Of a stretch of 23,487 nucleotides of DNA, positions 1 to 9,346 are shown in pieces. A program made the translations under genes and the position numbers. The notes under the pieces are model-generated. The model was not told where the DNA came from. It ran no database searches and saw only the letters and a program-made list of their open reading frames with translations. Origin of the DNA: Conidiobolus incongruus B7586 (lineage: Eukaryota > Entomophthoromycota > Entomophthoromycetes > Entomophthorales > Conidiobolaceae); the NCBI GenBank assembly GCA_000697335.1, contig JNEM01011763.1:1-23487 (forward strand), read 5' to 3'. The number at the start of each line of letters is the position of its first letter. Within the stretch, counting starts at the first letter, position 1.

Positions 1-25
1 ATTTACAGGTTTTTGAGATAAAAGG
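1..25. repeat. Left terminal inverted repeat of the Tc1/mariner element
   Basis: Contains CAGGTTTTTGA-GATAAAAGG. Its reverse complement recurs at 1144-1168 with two substitutions in the outer part and one extra base in the right copy. The repeat may continue left of the window. Confidence 0.75.
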
Positions 26-129
26 ATATATTTAACAATATATAACTATATCTTTTTTCTCTCTTTGTTATTATTTTATATAATATTTTATAGATATACT
101 AAATTTTTTTTATTAATATTATTATACTT

Positions 130-1139
130 AAATCCCTCTCTAAAAAAATCTACTTGGACATTAATTAACTTTATAAAAAAGGTAAATCAACTTGTAATAT
201 TGCTAGAATTATTAATGTTAGTTAGTTTACTATAGTTAAAGCTATTAAAAATAGCAATAAAGAAACATTTAAACTTAAACTTAAGTATACTAAAATTATA
301 AATGAATATAATAAAAAGTATATTTGTAGGTTAGTTAATATAAGTAAATATAATACTACTATAGAAATATAACAAGAACTATAAAACTATACAAGAATAT
401 TAGTTAACATTAATACTATTATATATATTTTATATTAACATAGATACCACTTACACTTTAAGAAAAAACACCCCCAACTAAAGAAATCCCACTGTAAAAC
501 TAGGTAAGAGTTTAAATATCATTACTAATATTAAACTAAAACTAATTAGAATAAAGTTATTTAGTTTAATGAAACAAAAATATACTTTAGTAAATTTAAT
601 AAAAAAGCTAGATACTTTAAAAAAGATGTAAAACTACTTTGTAACTATTATGTTAATTTTACCCAAAAGTATAATAGTAGGTTAATTATTATTTAGGGAT
701 ATATATTACCTTTAGGTATAAAGTATCTTTATAAAGTTAATAGGGGAATTAATACTAAAATGTACTAAAGTATTTTAAATAATAAATTGAAAAAACCATT
801 AAATAATATAGGTTAAATAAATCTGATAATATTTTTTAATAAGATAATACCTTTTGTTATACTATAACTTCTACTATTAAATAGCTTAAAAATAACAAGA
901 TAATAGTTATAAAATAGCCTCTTCAATTTTTTAACTTTAATCTAATTAAATATCTTTAAGATTAGTTAAAAAAAGCTATTAAAGCTTTCCCCCCAGTAAA
1001 AAATTTAAATTAACTTTAAAAATATGTTTAAGAAGTATAGAACAAGATTAACTTTTCTTAATATAAGAAGTTAATTGATTCTATACCCTACAAGCTTAAA
1101 GAAGTTAAAAAAGCTAAAGGTAGATACACTAGGTTTTAA
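130..1139 (+). pseudogene. Tc1/mariner transposase, inactivated mainly by C-to-T type changes
   Basis: About 336 codons, the usual size of a Tc1-like transposase. An N-terminal HTH is visible (LYKKGKSTCNIARIINVS, from about 169). NKVI*FNETK at about 550-580 corresponds to the family motif WxKVIWSDETK. A core block at about 837-865 is equivalent to QQDNAPCHT, and the C-terminus reads LIDSIPYKLKEVKKAKGRYT, a typical family ending. Roughly two dozen in-frame stops occur, almost all TAG where Trp is expected or TAA where Gln is expected. The first and third catalytic acidic positions read Asn (GAT or GAC to AAT or AAC) and the NPIE motif reads NLIK. Only one indel is apparent, a 1-nt shift in the A-run near 785-796. 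Catalytic activity is therefore lost. This pattern resembles RIP or deamination of methylated cytosine rather than random decay. Confidence 0.85.
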
Positions 1140-1143
1140 TTTT

Positions 1144-1168
1144 TTTTTATCATCAAAAACCTACAAAT
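1144..1168. repeat. Right terminal inverted repeat of the Tc1/mariner element
   Basis: Contains TTTTATCATCAAAAACCT followed by ACAAAT, and is the inverse of 1-25. It starts a few bases after the transposase stop (TAA 1137-1139), the spacing expected in compact Tc1-like elements. A related motif in the opposite orientation (GGTGTTTTTGATTTTATAAC) lies at 1331-1350. Confidence 0.75.
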
Positions 1169-3484
1169 TTATAACTTACCTTAGGTAAAATTTAAAGGTT
1201 TATATTTTAACCAATTAATAACTAAATATCATCATTTAATGATATATATAACTAATAAATATAATAGATTTTAATTATTTAATTTAAGTTTATTTTATTA
1301 AATATTAATTAAGTTATTAGTAAAAATATAGGTGTTTTTGATTTTATAACTTACTTTTGCAAGTTAGTGTATAATTATAATTACTTTAAGTAATTAAAAA
1401 ATTAATTTATAAAAAAGAAAATTTTTACAAAAAAATTTAATTAGTTTATAAAATATTAAATTTTAGTTTTTAATAAAAAAACTATTTTTTAAATGCTAAA
1501 AGTTTGTTAAAAATATAACAAATAGTTATTAATAATAAAAAAATTATTAAATTTATATTATATATTTATTTTTATATATTATATATTAAAATATTTATTT
1601 ATATTTAATCAAAGAAAATTCCAATTATTAAATATATAAGGTAATATCAAAAAAATCACCTTTTTCAATATTTTTATCTAATTCATACTATGATTTATAT
1701 TTAAGTTAAAGTATCAATAATTTCAATTAACTATTCTTTTTTTAGTATTGATATTACAAATTTTATAATTTAAGTTATTGATATGATAATATATTTATTA
1801 AGATATTTAGTTTAATGGTTTAAAAAATAATTATCATTTTAAATCAAAATAATATTGGCTTTATTGATATACTTTGATAGATAAAACTATGTTGTTTGGT
1901 ATAACTGAGGATAATAAATTTATAAAATTGGCATGTATATTATTTCTAAGATATTCTATAGTTGATAATTTGAAAATTATCTTTTTTGATATAAAAATAT
2001 TATTCGATATTTATAAACTAGACAGTAGTGATCATTCTCAAAATGGAAAATCTTCCCAATTATATATAAAAACTAAATTTGATTTTTACTCATTTTGGTA
2101 ATATCAATCAAAGAATTCTTGAATAAATTGATAATATTATGAATTAATTTTAATAATCTAAAAATATATTAAAACAACAATGGATAGAAATTGGATAGTA
2201 ATTTATTTACTAGTAGAATTATATTTTATTTATATTAACACATTCTTGAATTATATATTTTATTAATATTATATCATGTAATCAAATTTAGAATTGAAAA
2301 TTATAAATAAAATAATATCTTTAGATATATCAATCAAAATAATAATAAAGATAACAATATATTAGAAATTGTCAAATTAAGCAATAAAGACTATATATCA
2401 ACATATCATTTATAAACTATTAGCTAAATATTCATTTTCATAATAAAAACTCATTAAAATCTGAGGTATAAAAATATATTATTAAATATATTAATTGCAA
2501 ATTTATAGCTAAATTTTTAAAAATTCCATTAAAAATAATATTGGCTTGTACTTTGTTATTAAAAGCAAACAAATATATATAAGAATTATTTAACTGATAT
2601 TTCATTTGTAAGTTTGATAAATATGATAACTTGACTGATAATTAAATACAAAATATTTCAATAATATATCTGCAATAGGCTTGAACCTTTTTCTAGATAT
2701 AATATGATAAAAAAATAGTTGAAACACTATCAATTAATATTCAATTATATCAGTAAAATAGTAAAACTAAACAGAGTTTACATAATACATACTACATAAA
2801 AGTAGTGTTTTTTTATTATATTGATACAATGAAATATTACTTTATTTTAAAATTAAGCTACTCAGCAGAAGAATTAAACTATAATATTACCCAACCTTTT
2901 GTTCTATAGTATATCATTACAATTTAAACCATATATGGTAAGCAATATTGAGGTGAATGATATTTATATAGTATTTAATTGATATATTAGATATTATTAA
3001 TATTATTAATATTACTAATATTATTTTCAATTCTGAATTTCGGCAATCAGTTATTCAAAAATTCAATCGAAAAGATCTACAAATAATTGAAGTTTCCATC
3101 ACTATTCAAATATTTATAATAAATTTAATACACCAAGCTTGCCCCATATTCAAATAACAACATTCATATTCTGGTTTACGAAAATATTAGAACCTTACAA
3201 TAACTTCAGATATAATTCATTAAGAAATAGAATTTTCATTATTAAGACTAAAAAAACTAAATTTGTTGCATTTAATAGAAATGAATGCAAATTGGATGAT
3301 CCTCCACTATAATGGCTATTCTACAAGAGAGTAATTTTCCAATATGAGCAATACTTCATTCTAAAGAAATAAATCATTACTAATAGAACCATTACTTAGC
3401 ATTGTTTGACATTTATTATTAAGATATAAATATGATCTTTGGAACAAGCCTCTGTTAATTTGGTATTTGGTTAAATTATTTTTG
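1169..3484. other. AT-rich stretch without a supported gene
   Basis: No multi-exon or single-exon gene is convincing here. A short open frame at 1889-2101 (70 codons from its first ATG) has no recognisable motif. A 16-nt word (AAAATAATATTGGCTT) occurs at both 1846-1861 and 2532-2547, each soon followed by TACTTTG, so two relics of one repeat are possible. Base composition becomes more mixed between about 3030 and 3460, which probably holds the upstream region of the patatin gene. Confidence 0.5.
3425..3432 (+). promoter_or_regulatory. Possible TATA box of the patatin gene
   Basis: TATAAATA lies 52 nt upstream of the first ATG (3485), and the same octamer precedes the gene at 19239. In such AT-rich DNA a TATA match alone is weak evidence; the position is what makes it plausible. 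Confidence 0.3.
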
Positions 3485-5848
3485 ATGGATAAATTATTTA
3501 AATCAATTATAAATAATCCTATGGTAGACCAACTAGAAAAAGCAAGCGAAGGCTTGGACAAAGATTCTACCTCTGACGTGGATACAAACCCTCCGTCTTT
3601 AGAAAAACAGGCGAATGAAAATATTGGTACTGATCAGTCTATTTCCAAAGATCCTGAACCAATAACTGAGGAAAATAAGATTGTTGCCAAAGAGGAGTAT
3701 TTAAGGTTAAGGGAGAGAAAATTTCTATTTGCAGGTAGTAATGATAGTAACGTTGTAAATCGCAATGATGACAAAAATGATCACACTATAATCTATGAAA
3801 AATCCACGTCCCACCCAGACAATATGAAATTCATCAACCCATCTGAAGCCAGTAAAGAGTACATGATTGAAGAAGAGCAAGCGAAAAATGCTTATCTTAC
3901 TCCAATTAGTCCTGGGCAGCCAATTGAAGAACTTAAAGATGACGATGATAACCTCTCATTCAAATTACCTGGGGAAACTAACACTGGTGACACTACTAAT
4001 ACCGAAAACTCTTTACCTGGTAATTCAAGCTCAGCCGAAAATGAAGTGAAATTAAATCCTGAGCCTATAGTGATCAATGACACCCCAATGCTCCAAAAAT
4101 TCAATTCATTTTCAACTGCTACTGAGTCATTGATTTCCCCTGACTCCGAGTTTATTGGCACATTGGAAAGGATACCCACACCTAGGGAAATGGAGCCATT
4201 GATTCCCTATCAGGACAAATTAGACGAGACTAATATCAATGCGGATAGCGATCATTCTGACTCTTCCAAAACCACTCCAACCGATTACGCAGTTGGCATT
4301 GGAGTTGCAGAATTAGTGGCTCAACCTCTCAAAAAGGACAATCATGTTCCTACTGTCGTTTCAGAAAAGGAAATCCATGAACAGGTAGAGAGTAATACTA
4401 AGCAAGAAGAGCCTGCTGTAGAACAACTTATAAACGATGTTGAGGAATCACATAAAAATCCTGATGAAAATAGCGATCCAAAGTCCAACACTAAACGAAG
4501 ATCTTTTCACCATCGAACCATGACTTACCTGTCAAAAAGTGTTGGTCAAAGTTGGTCTCGTTCTAACAGCTCCATCAAGAAAGCGACACCAGCTGTAGTT
4601 GTTAAACCGACAGACAGAGTAGTTACTGATGTGGTGCCAGATGCATCAACATCCGAAAAAGAACAGTTTGTCCGAGCTGAAGGATTGTTCGATATTGAAG
4701 ACTCCATTCCAATAGAGCCTTCAGCACCACTTCCTGACGATTCTGAAATTGAACCAAGTGTAGATCCAATTGCTAGGCCAGAACTTTTAAGCACTAAAAG
4801 TAGATATTTCCGTATCCTGTCAATTGATGGTGGTGGTATCAAGGGTATCATACCAGGTGTCATTCTCAAAGAAATTGAAAAAGCCGCAGGGCTTCCCGTC
4901 TGCCAGTTATTTGACCTTGTTGCAGGTACATCCACCGGAGGTATTCTAGCAGCTTTGGCATGTTTACCAGACGGCGAACCGACTAAAAAGTTTGATTCTG
5001 AGAAGCAACAGAGTCAAGGATTCAAATTCCAACCAGAGCTGCAGAAGCCCAAGTACAGCGCCGACGAACGTTTGGATATATATCGCCGCTTTGGCCCCCA
5101 AATCTTCAAGCGAAGTACTTGGCAAAAGATTAAGACTTTGGGAGGTTTAAGAGGCGCAAAGTATTCCAATGACCATAAGCGTAAAGTCATTGATAATTTT
5201 GTTGGAGATTTGAGGATGAAGGATTTAATGACTGATGTATTGATACCCACCTTTGACATGAGGGCTGGGCTACCTTATTTCTTTAGATCATCTCTTGCAA
5301 GAGCAGATCCCAAGTATGATTTCAAGGTTGCAGATATGTTGGATGCTACGAGTGCTGCTCCCACCTACTTTAGTCCTGTAAAGGTGTCAGGATACGATGC
5401 AGATCCAAAATTTGGTTATCATTCCTTTGTAGATGGTGCACTTGTCGCCAACTGTCCTTCATTATGCGCAGTAGTTGAAGCAATGCGTGTCTATAAAGTC
5501 AAACCGGAAGACATTGTCGTGGTTTCATTAGGATGTGGTAAGCTTAAAAAGGGTGGTGTCACCCATGAAGAGGCAAACAGTTGGAATATGGTGGCGTGGG
5601 CCCAATTCATTCCAGAAGTGTTGACACAAGCATCCATTGATACAGTACACTTCCAAGTGGATGAATTATTACCTGAACTGAATTATTACATTTTCCAGCC
5701 CGAAGTCAATGAGAGATATTCCAAGTTGGACGATGCTGGGAAACGTAATATGGATTATTTGGAACGATATGCAGAGCAAGTAGCTAAAGATAATAAGGAA
5801 AAGATTATGAAATTGGTGAACATGCTCACAGAGTTAAAGTTAGATTAA
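3485..5848 (+). CDS. Patatin-like phospholipase with long disordered N-terminus
   Basis: A 787-residue intronless protein counted from the first ATG at 3485. The frame stays open 18 nt further upstream but only from TTG; Met at 3521 is an alternative start. Residues 1-435 are low-complexity, acidic and Ser/Thr/Pro-rich, with a basic patch (KRRSFHHRT) near 340. The patatin domain starts at about 440: oxyanion-hole motif DGGGIKG at 448-454, nucleophile motif GTSTGG with Ser483, and the dyad Asp in DGA at 650-652. All parts of the Ser-Asp dyad are present, so it is predicted to be an active lipid acyl hydrolase (phospholipase A or lysophospholipase). No signal peptide or membrane segment is evident, suggesting a cytosolic or peripheral membrane enzyme. 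The role of the long N-terminus is unknown; phosphorylation or docking is only a guess. Substrate cannot be told from sequence. Confidence 0.93.
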   Translation: MDKLFKSIINNPMVDQLEKASEGLDKDSTSDVDTNPPSLEKQANENIGTDQSISKDPEPITEENKIVAKEEYLRLRERKFLFAGSNDSNVVNRNDDKNDHTIIYEKSTSHPDNMKFINPSEASKEYMIEEEQAKNAYLTPISPGQPIEELKDDDDNLSFKLPGETNTGDTTNTENSLPGNSSSAENEVKLNPEPIVINDTPMLQKFNSFSTATESLISPDSEFIGTLERIPTPREMEPLIPYQDKLDETNINADSDHSDSSKTTPTDYAVGIGVAELVAQPLKKDNHVPTVVSEKEIHEQVESNTKQEEPAVEQLINDVEESHKNPDENSDPKSNTKRRSFHHRTMTYLSKSVGQSWSRSNSSIKKATPAVVVKPTDRVVTDVVPDASTSEKEQFVRAEGLFDIEDSIPIEPSAPLPDDSEIEPSVDPIARPELLSTKSRYFRILSIDGGGIKGIIPGVILKEIEKAAGLPVCQLFDLVAGTSTGGILAALACLPDGEPTKKFDSEKQQSQGFKFQPELQKPKYSADERLDIYRRFGPQIFKRSTWQKIKTLGGLRGAKYSNDHKRKVIDNFVGDLRMKDLMTDVLIPTFDMRAGLPYFFRSSLARADPKYDFKVADMLDATSAAPTYFSPVKVSGYDADPKFGYHSFVDGALVANCPSLCAVVEAMRVYKVKPEDIVVVSLGCGKLKKGGVTHEEANSWNMVAWAQFIPEVLTQASIDTVHFQVDELLPELNYYIFQPEVNERYSKLDDAGKRNMDYLERYAEQVAKDNKEKIMKLVNMLTELKLD

Positions 5849-6456
5849 ATTTAGTATCATGGATATTGCATATTTTATATCAGAATAAAGTTTGTTAAAA
5901 TAATAAATAAATGAATGAATATATTTAGTCAAGATCTTATTTTAATTTATAAACAATAAATTATAAAAACTCATTTGAAATTTGAATTAATTGAAATTTT
6001 GCAGTGTTTTCAGATTATAATTTTTCAATAATCAATATTATATTGAAAATAAAGGTTTTAACAAATATATCAAAAAATCAATATAATAAAAATTAATACA
6101 TTGAAAAACACATTTTTTATTATCTATTATCATGGTATGTTTTTCTATTATTTCAAATCATTTAACTCGCATTAAGTATTATTGATTAAAAAATCTTATC
6201 AATATTAAAATAATTTGAATAGTTTAATAGTGTTATAAATTTCTTATTATTTCAATTAAGTATAATAAAATGTAATAGTAATAGTTAAAATGACTAGAGC
6301 AATAATTTAAATACTTAATACCTTATTATTTATCCAACAGAGTTAACTAATGATAGGATATTTAAATTTAGCTTCAATTAAGATTTAGTCGAAATTGATT
6401 AAATTAAATATATAAAATAAGGAAAAATCCTTAGTTTAAGAATACTATTTGTACTG
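5849..6456. other. AT-rich intergenic region between patatin and receptor genes
   Basis: Non-coding. It contains an AATAAA at 5884-5889, a plausible poly(A) signal 36 nt after the patatin stop. A 9-bp stem TTTTCAATA/TATTGAAAA lies at 6022-6049 with a 10-nt loop. TATATAAA at 6409-6416 lies 41 nt before the receptor ATG. Nothing else stands out. Confidence 0.45.
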
Positions 6457-7377
6457 ATGTCTGAAAATAACACAGTTAACGAATTGCCAGATGGATTCGC
6501 TGAGCATCGCTCCGTTTTACCTTCTATCCTGGCTGTGAATTGTATTATCATGGGATTCATAGGATGTATTATTACTTCTATGATCATTTTTTTCTTGTGT
6601 AAGCGTAAGTGGTCAACTTATAACATTGACGTGAGAATTGCGCTTTTGGTTCTGATACTTGACTTCTTGGGATCTTTTGGAACTTGGCTAGTTGGCATCT
6701 GCAGTCTTACTCCAACGAATCTTTGGATTCGATACAATTGGCTGTGCGATATTAATGCATTCTTCCTGGTTGGGTTCTTTTATGCGAGTAATTATATGGT
6801 TGCAATGATGAGTTTTCAGCGGTATTTGCTTATTGTTCATGGTAAGACTCTTCAAGACTGGATGTGGTATTTGATTGGCTTATTGATCATAGTACTGTGT
6901 ATTGGTAATATTACACTATTGATTGTTTATGACTTAGTAGAATTGATGCCTCTGACCATCTATTGTCTAACTTCACCTGCTACTAATATTGGATACACTG
7001 CAGTGATTATCTATTGCACATGTGGCACTCTGTCATGGGTCACTATTATATACTGCTACATTTCCATTTCAATTTATCGCAGAATAGAAGATATTAAATT
7101 AGCCAAATCCATGAATATGGACATGAAATTAGCTGCCAATCGCAGTAATAAGATATTAGTCAGATCACTAGTCATCATTCTGATCTATATAATTTCAAAT
7201 AGCTTGGAAGTATACAATATGATCAGTGAACTAGTTACAAAAATTCCTCGAACTCTTCTCATGGACTTTATATCATGTAGCTTGATGAATATCAATTGTG
7301 TTTGCAATGGATTGCTATTACTGTGGATGAATGGTCAAGTGAAAAAAGATTTTAAAGCATTTTACAAATTGAAATAA
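6457..7377 (+). CDS. Seven-transmembrane receptor, class A (rhodopsin)-like
   Basis: A 306-residue intronless membrane protein with seven hydrophobic segments at about 22-48, 58-83, 99-127, 135-160, 178-206, 232-255 and 266-290, a short N-terminus and a short basic tail. Class A landmarks are visible: an Asp in TM2 (D69), a Cys at the top of TM3 (C97) that could pair with C170 in loop 2, FQRY at 120-123 where D/ERY normally sits at the end of TM3, and NGLLL at 284-288 in the place of NPxxY. The third inner loop is short and basic (RRIEDIKLAK). It is predicted to be a plasma-membrane G-protein-coupled receptor; the ligand is unknown. Such rhodopsin-like genes are not typical of Dikarya; I recall them as numerous in Conidiobolus. 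The stop lies 7 nt from the stop of the opposing gene, so its 3'UTR must run into that gene. Confidence 0.85.
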   Translation: MSENNTVNELPDGFAEHRSVLPSILAVNCIIMGFIGCIITSMIIFFLCKRKWSTYNIDVRIALLVLILDFLGSFGTWLVGICSLTPTNLWIRYNWLCDINAFFLVGFFYASNYMVAMMSFQRYLLIVHGKTLQDWMWYLIGLLIIVLCIGNITLLIVYDLVELMPLTIYCLTSPATNIGYTAVIIYCTCGTLSWVTIIYCYISISIYRRIEDIKLAKSMNMDMKLAANRSNKILVRSLVIILIYIISNSLEVYNMISELVTKIPRTLLMDFISCSLMNINCVCNGLLLLWMNGQVKKDFKAFYKLK

Positions 7378-7384
7378 ACTAATT

Positions 7385-8509
7385 TTATTTATTGTAATTT
7401 CTAGCTCCGAAAATATCGCTGCCAACTCTAACGCTAGTTGAACCCATTTTAATAGCTAATTCGAAATCAGAACTCATCCCCATACTTAATTCTAAATTGA
7501 GATGATACTTGGCATCTAATTCAGATTTTAATTTGACTAATTTCTATGGAAATATTCATGAGTATATAATATTATGTATATAAATGATGAAATTACTTCA
7601 AAATCGGGATTAGTTCCCTCTTCATTCGAGTGACTTGAATTGTATACTGATCCAATAGTCATCAGACCCATTAAATTCAACTTATCACATTCTTTCAAAA
7701 TATGATCACAAACAGAGTCAACTTCGTGCACATTCAATCCATTCTTATCTAAAAACAATATTAATATATAAAAGAAATATAAGTTGAATAATATATACTA
7801 TCTTCCTCACTCGTATTCACCTGAATAAACACATTTAACTTATGATCAAATTCCCAAAAACTATTTAATTTGTTAGCTTTTTTAGTTGAATCTAAAGTTT
7901 CTATTGCAAATAAATTGGAAATTTCTATTATTTCAGCAATTAATAAATGAATAATAATCAATAAACTGATTTTAAATTACGTGCTAAACTTTTAATTTTA
8001 TTAGATTGACAAGCCCCTATAAAATGCCAGCGAATATCTCTTGGTAACTATATAAATGAATTAGTATTATTAATTTATATTAATAATATAGACTTACTTT
8101 TTCACTCTTCTCAATTAATTCTTGTACCTAATAATATCAATTAATATCAATATTAAATATGATTAAATATAATAAATTACATAATTTTCACCAAAATGTC
8201 TTTGACCCAAATTATAAGCAGCTAAAATATCTTCAACAGGTTTTGTCTTACTCACAGCAACCAACCTAGGCAACTACATGATATTAGCATTAACCATACA
8301 ATTATTAAATAATAATAAATTACAGGCTTATCATTGCCACTAGCAATTTTAACTCTATCCTGAACGCTTTTTAAGTTATCCTGAACTTCCAAAATTCTCG
8401 ACTCGCTATTAGTAGACATGGCTCTAAGTAATTGTAACTGAGTAGCTCTAACTGAAATCAATTTAATGGATTTATAATTAATAGATTTTAATATCACTCC
8501 AAAATACAT
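7385..8509 (-). CDS. PLPBP: YggS/PLPBP (PROSC) family PLP homeostasis protein, seven exons
   Basis: Exons on the minus strand: 8509-8324, 8273-8181, 8127-8098, 8047-7981, 7924-7799, 7748-7597, 7543-7385. All introns are GT-AG, 50-56 nt, and all phases join, giving 270 residues. The family binds pyridoxal phosphate without catalysis and buffers its supply. The PLP lysine is K71 in LVAVSKTKP. Other signatures are [38 protein letters not shown] and [10 protein letters not shown] near the end. Two starts are possible: ATG 8509, which adds a 30-residue stretch rich in Lys, Ile and Leu that could be a mitochondrial presequence, or ATG 8419 (MSTNSESR), which has the better context (GCC before ATG). 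Yeast and human relatives act in mitochondria and cytosol, so dual targeting is reasonable but inferred. Exon 3 is only 30 nt. Confidence 0.93.
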
Positions 8510-9346
8510 GAAATGATATATTATGAATTTATTGGCTAATATTATATTTTAAAATGGATCTTTGTAGAGTGGACTTGGATTGATTATGAATTCATAGTAA
8601 TCCTAAAGTAGTAGAAAAAATTATGGGATTATTTATTTTCAACATATACAAACAAGTTCTTTAAGTCTAAAGCAAAATTCAAAGTAATGAACTAAAATTG
8701 GTTCAATTTTCAAATCAAAATAAAATTTATTAATATTTTTCAGGGTTTACAAACCTCATAATAATGTGTTCTTGATCCATATTCTCATAATTTATTTACA
8801 TTATTTGAAATGATTAATGAATTTGAGGTATTTGAAAAACGAGATAAAATTTTAAGGTCAAAATAAAATGTTTTTAAATATCAGTCAATTTTATATTTTA
8901 TTTTATTATTAGAAACTACTTTTACATCTAGAATTCAATATAAAAAAATAATAAATTCATCAATTAACAATACAATTTAATTATTAAATATTAGTTAAAT
9001 TCATTCATTTTCTTAAACACCAAACCTAATAATAGATTGAAAATTGAATATAATTTTTCCAAATGGTGTACATATAATCATGATATCTAAATAAGTAACT
9101 TAAAATAATATTATCAATATTTGATATATCAATTGATTGAAATTTAAAATTTAGATTAAATAATTCAACCATTATTAAAGTTAAATCTTTATAATTTAAA
9201 AGATATTAATAATAATACTAATAAGGATGTTTATTTTTTAAATAAATGGATTTAATGTTAATTGATAATAATATTTGTATTAATACCAACAGAAATTTCC
9301 AATGATAATTTAAATAGAGCAAGTTTATTCTTATAAAACCTTCACA
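8510..9346. other. AT-rich intergenic region
   Basis: No coding signal, RNA gene or clear repeat seen. It separates the 5' end of the PLPBP gene from the 3' end of the small ORF at 9347-9529, so it should hold the PLPBP promoter; no element can be singled out. Confidence 0.4.

Larger units (their letters stand above)
1..1168 (+). mobile_element. Decayed Tc1/mariner-type DNA transposon with both TIRs
   Basis: A Tc1/mariner element carrying a dead transposase gene (about 130-1139) between terminal inverted repeats. Read the sequence at 1-25 as its reverse complement and it matches 1144-1168 at nearly every base, with one single-base gap. The left end lies at the window edge, so the element may extend further left and I could not check for a TA target duplication. 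The total size of about 1.17 kb is slightly short for Tc1-like elements. It lies in AT-rich DNA about 2.3 kb upstream of the patatin gene. The class is well supported by the transposase motifs; the exact ends are less certain. Confidence 0.85.

Noticed and set aside
130-1139. Alternative genetic code (TAA/TAG read as Gln) as the reason for in-frame stops
   Set aside because: Stops also replace Trp, catalytic Asp codons are changed as well, and the intact genes nearby end normally at TAA.
1889-2101. 70-codon plus-strand open frame as a gene
   Set aside because: No motif, no codon-like composition distinct from its surroundings and no supporting splice structure; the longer version needs a TTG start.
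2675-2700. tRNA B-box-like GGTTCAAGCC on the minus strand
   Set aside because: The flanking bases do not form a T-stem and no acceptor or anticodon arms can be drawn.
2789-2814. Hairpin ACTAC/GTAGT followed by a T-run, resembling a bacterial terminator
   Set aside because: The stem is only 5 bp, T-runs are common here and the genome is eukaryotic.
3467-3484. Upstream extension of the patatin protein from TTG at 3467
   Set aside because: A nuclear eukaryotic gene is expected to start at ATG; the first in-frame ATG is 3485.
4546-5259. Minus-strand open frames inside the patatin gene
   Set aside because: They overlap a well-supported coding region in another frame and show no motif.
6022-6049. 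Stem-loop TTTTCAATA/TATTGAAAA as an RNA element
   Set aside because: It is A/T-only and short, and expected by chance in this composition.
7385-8509. Bacterial transfer of the YggS-like gene
   Set aside because: The family is native to eukaryotes and the gene has six spliceosomal introns of the local type.
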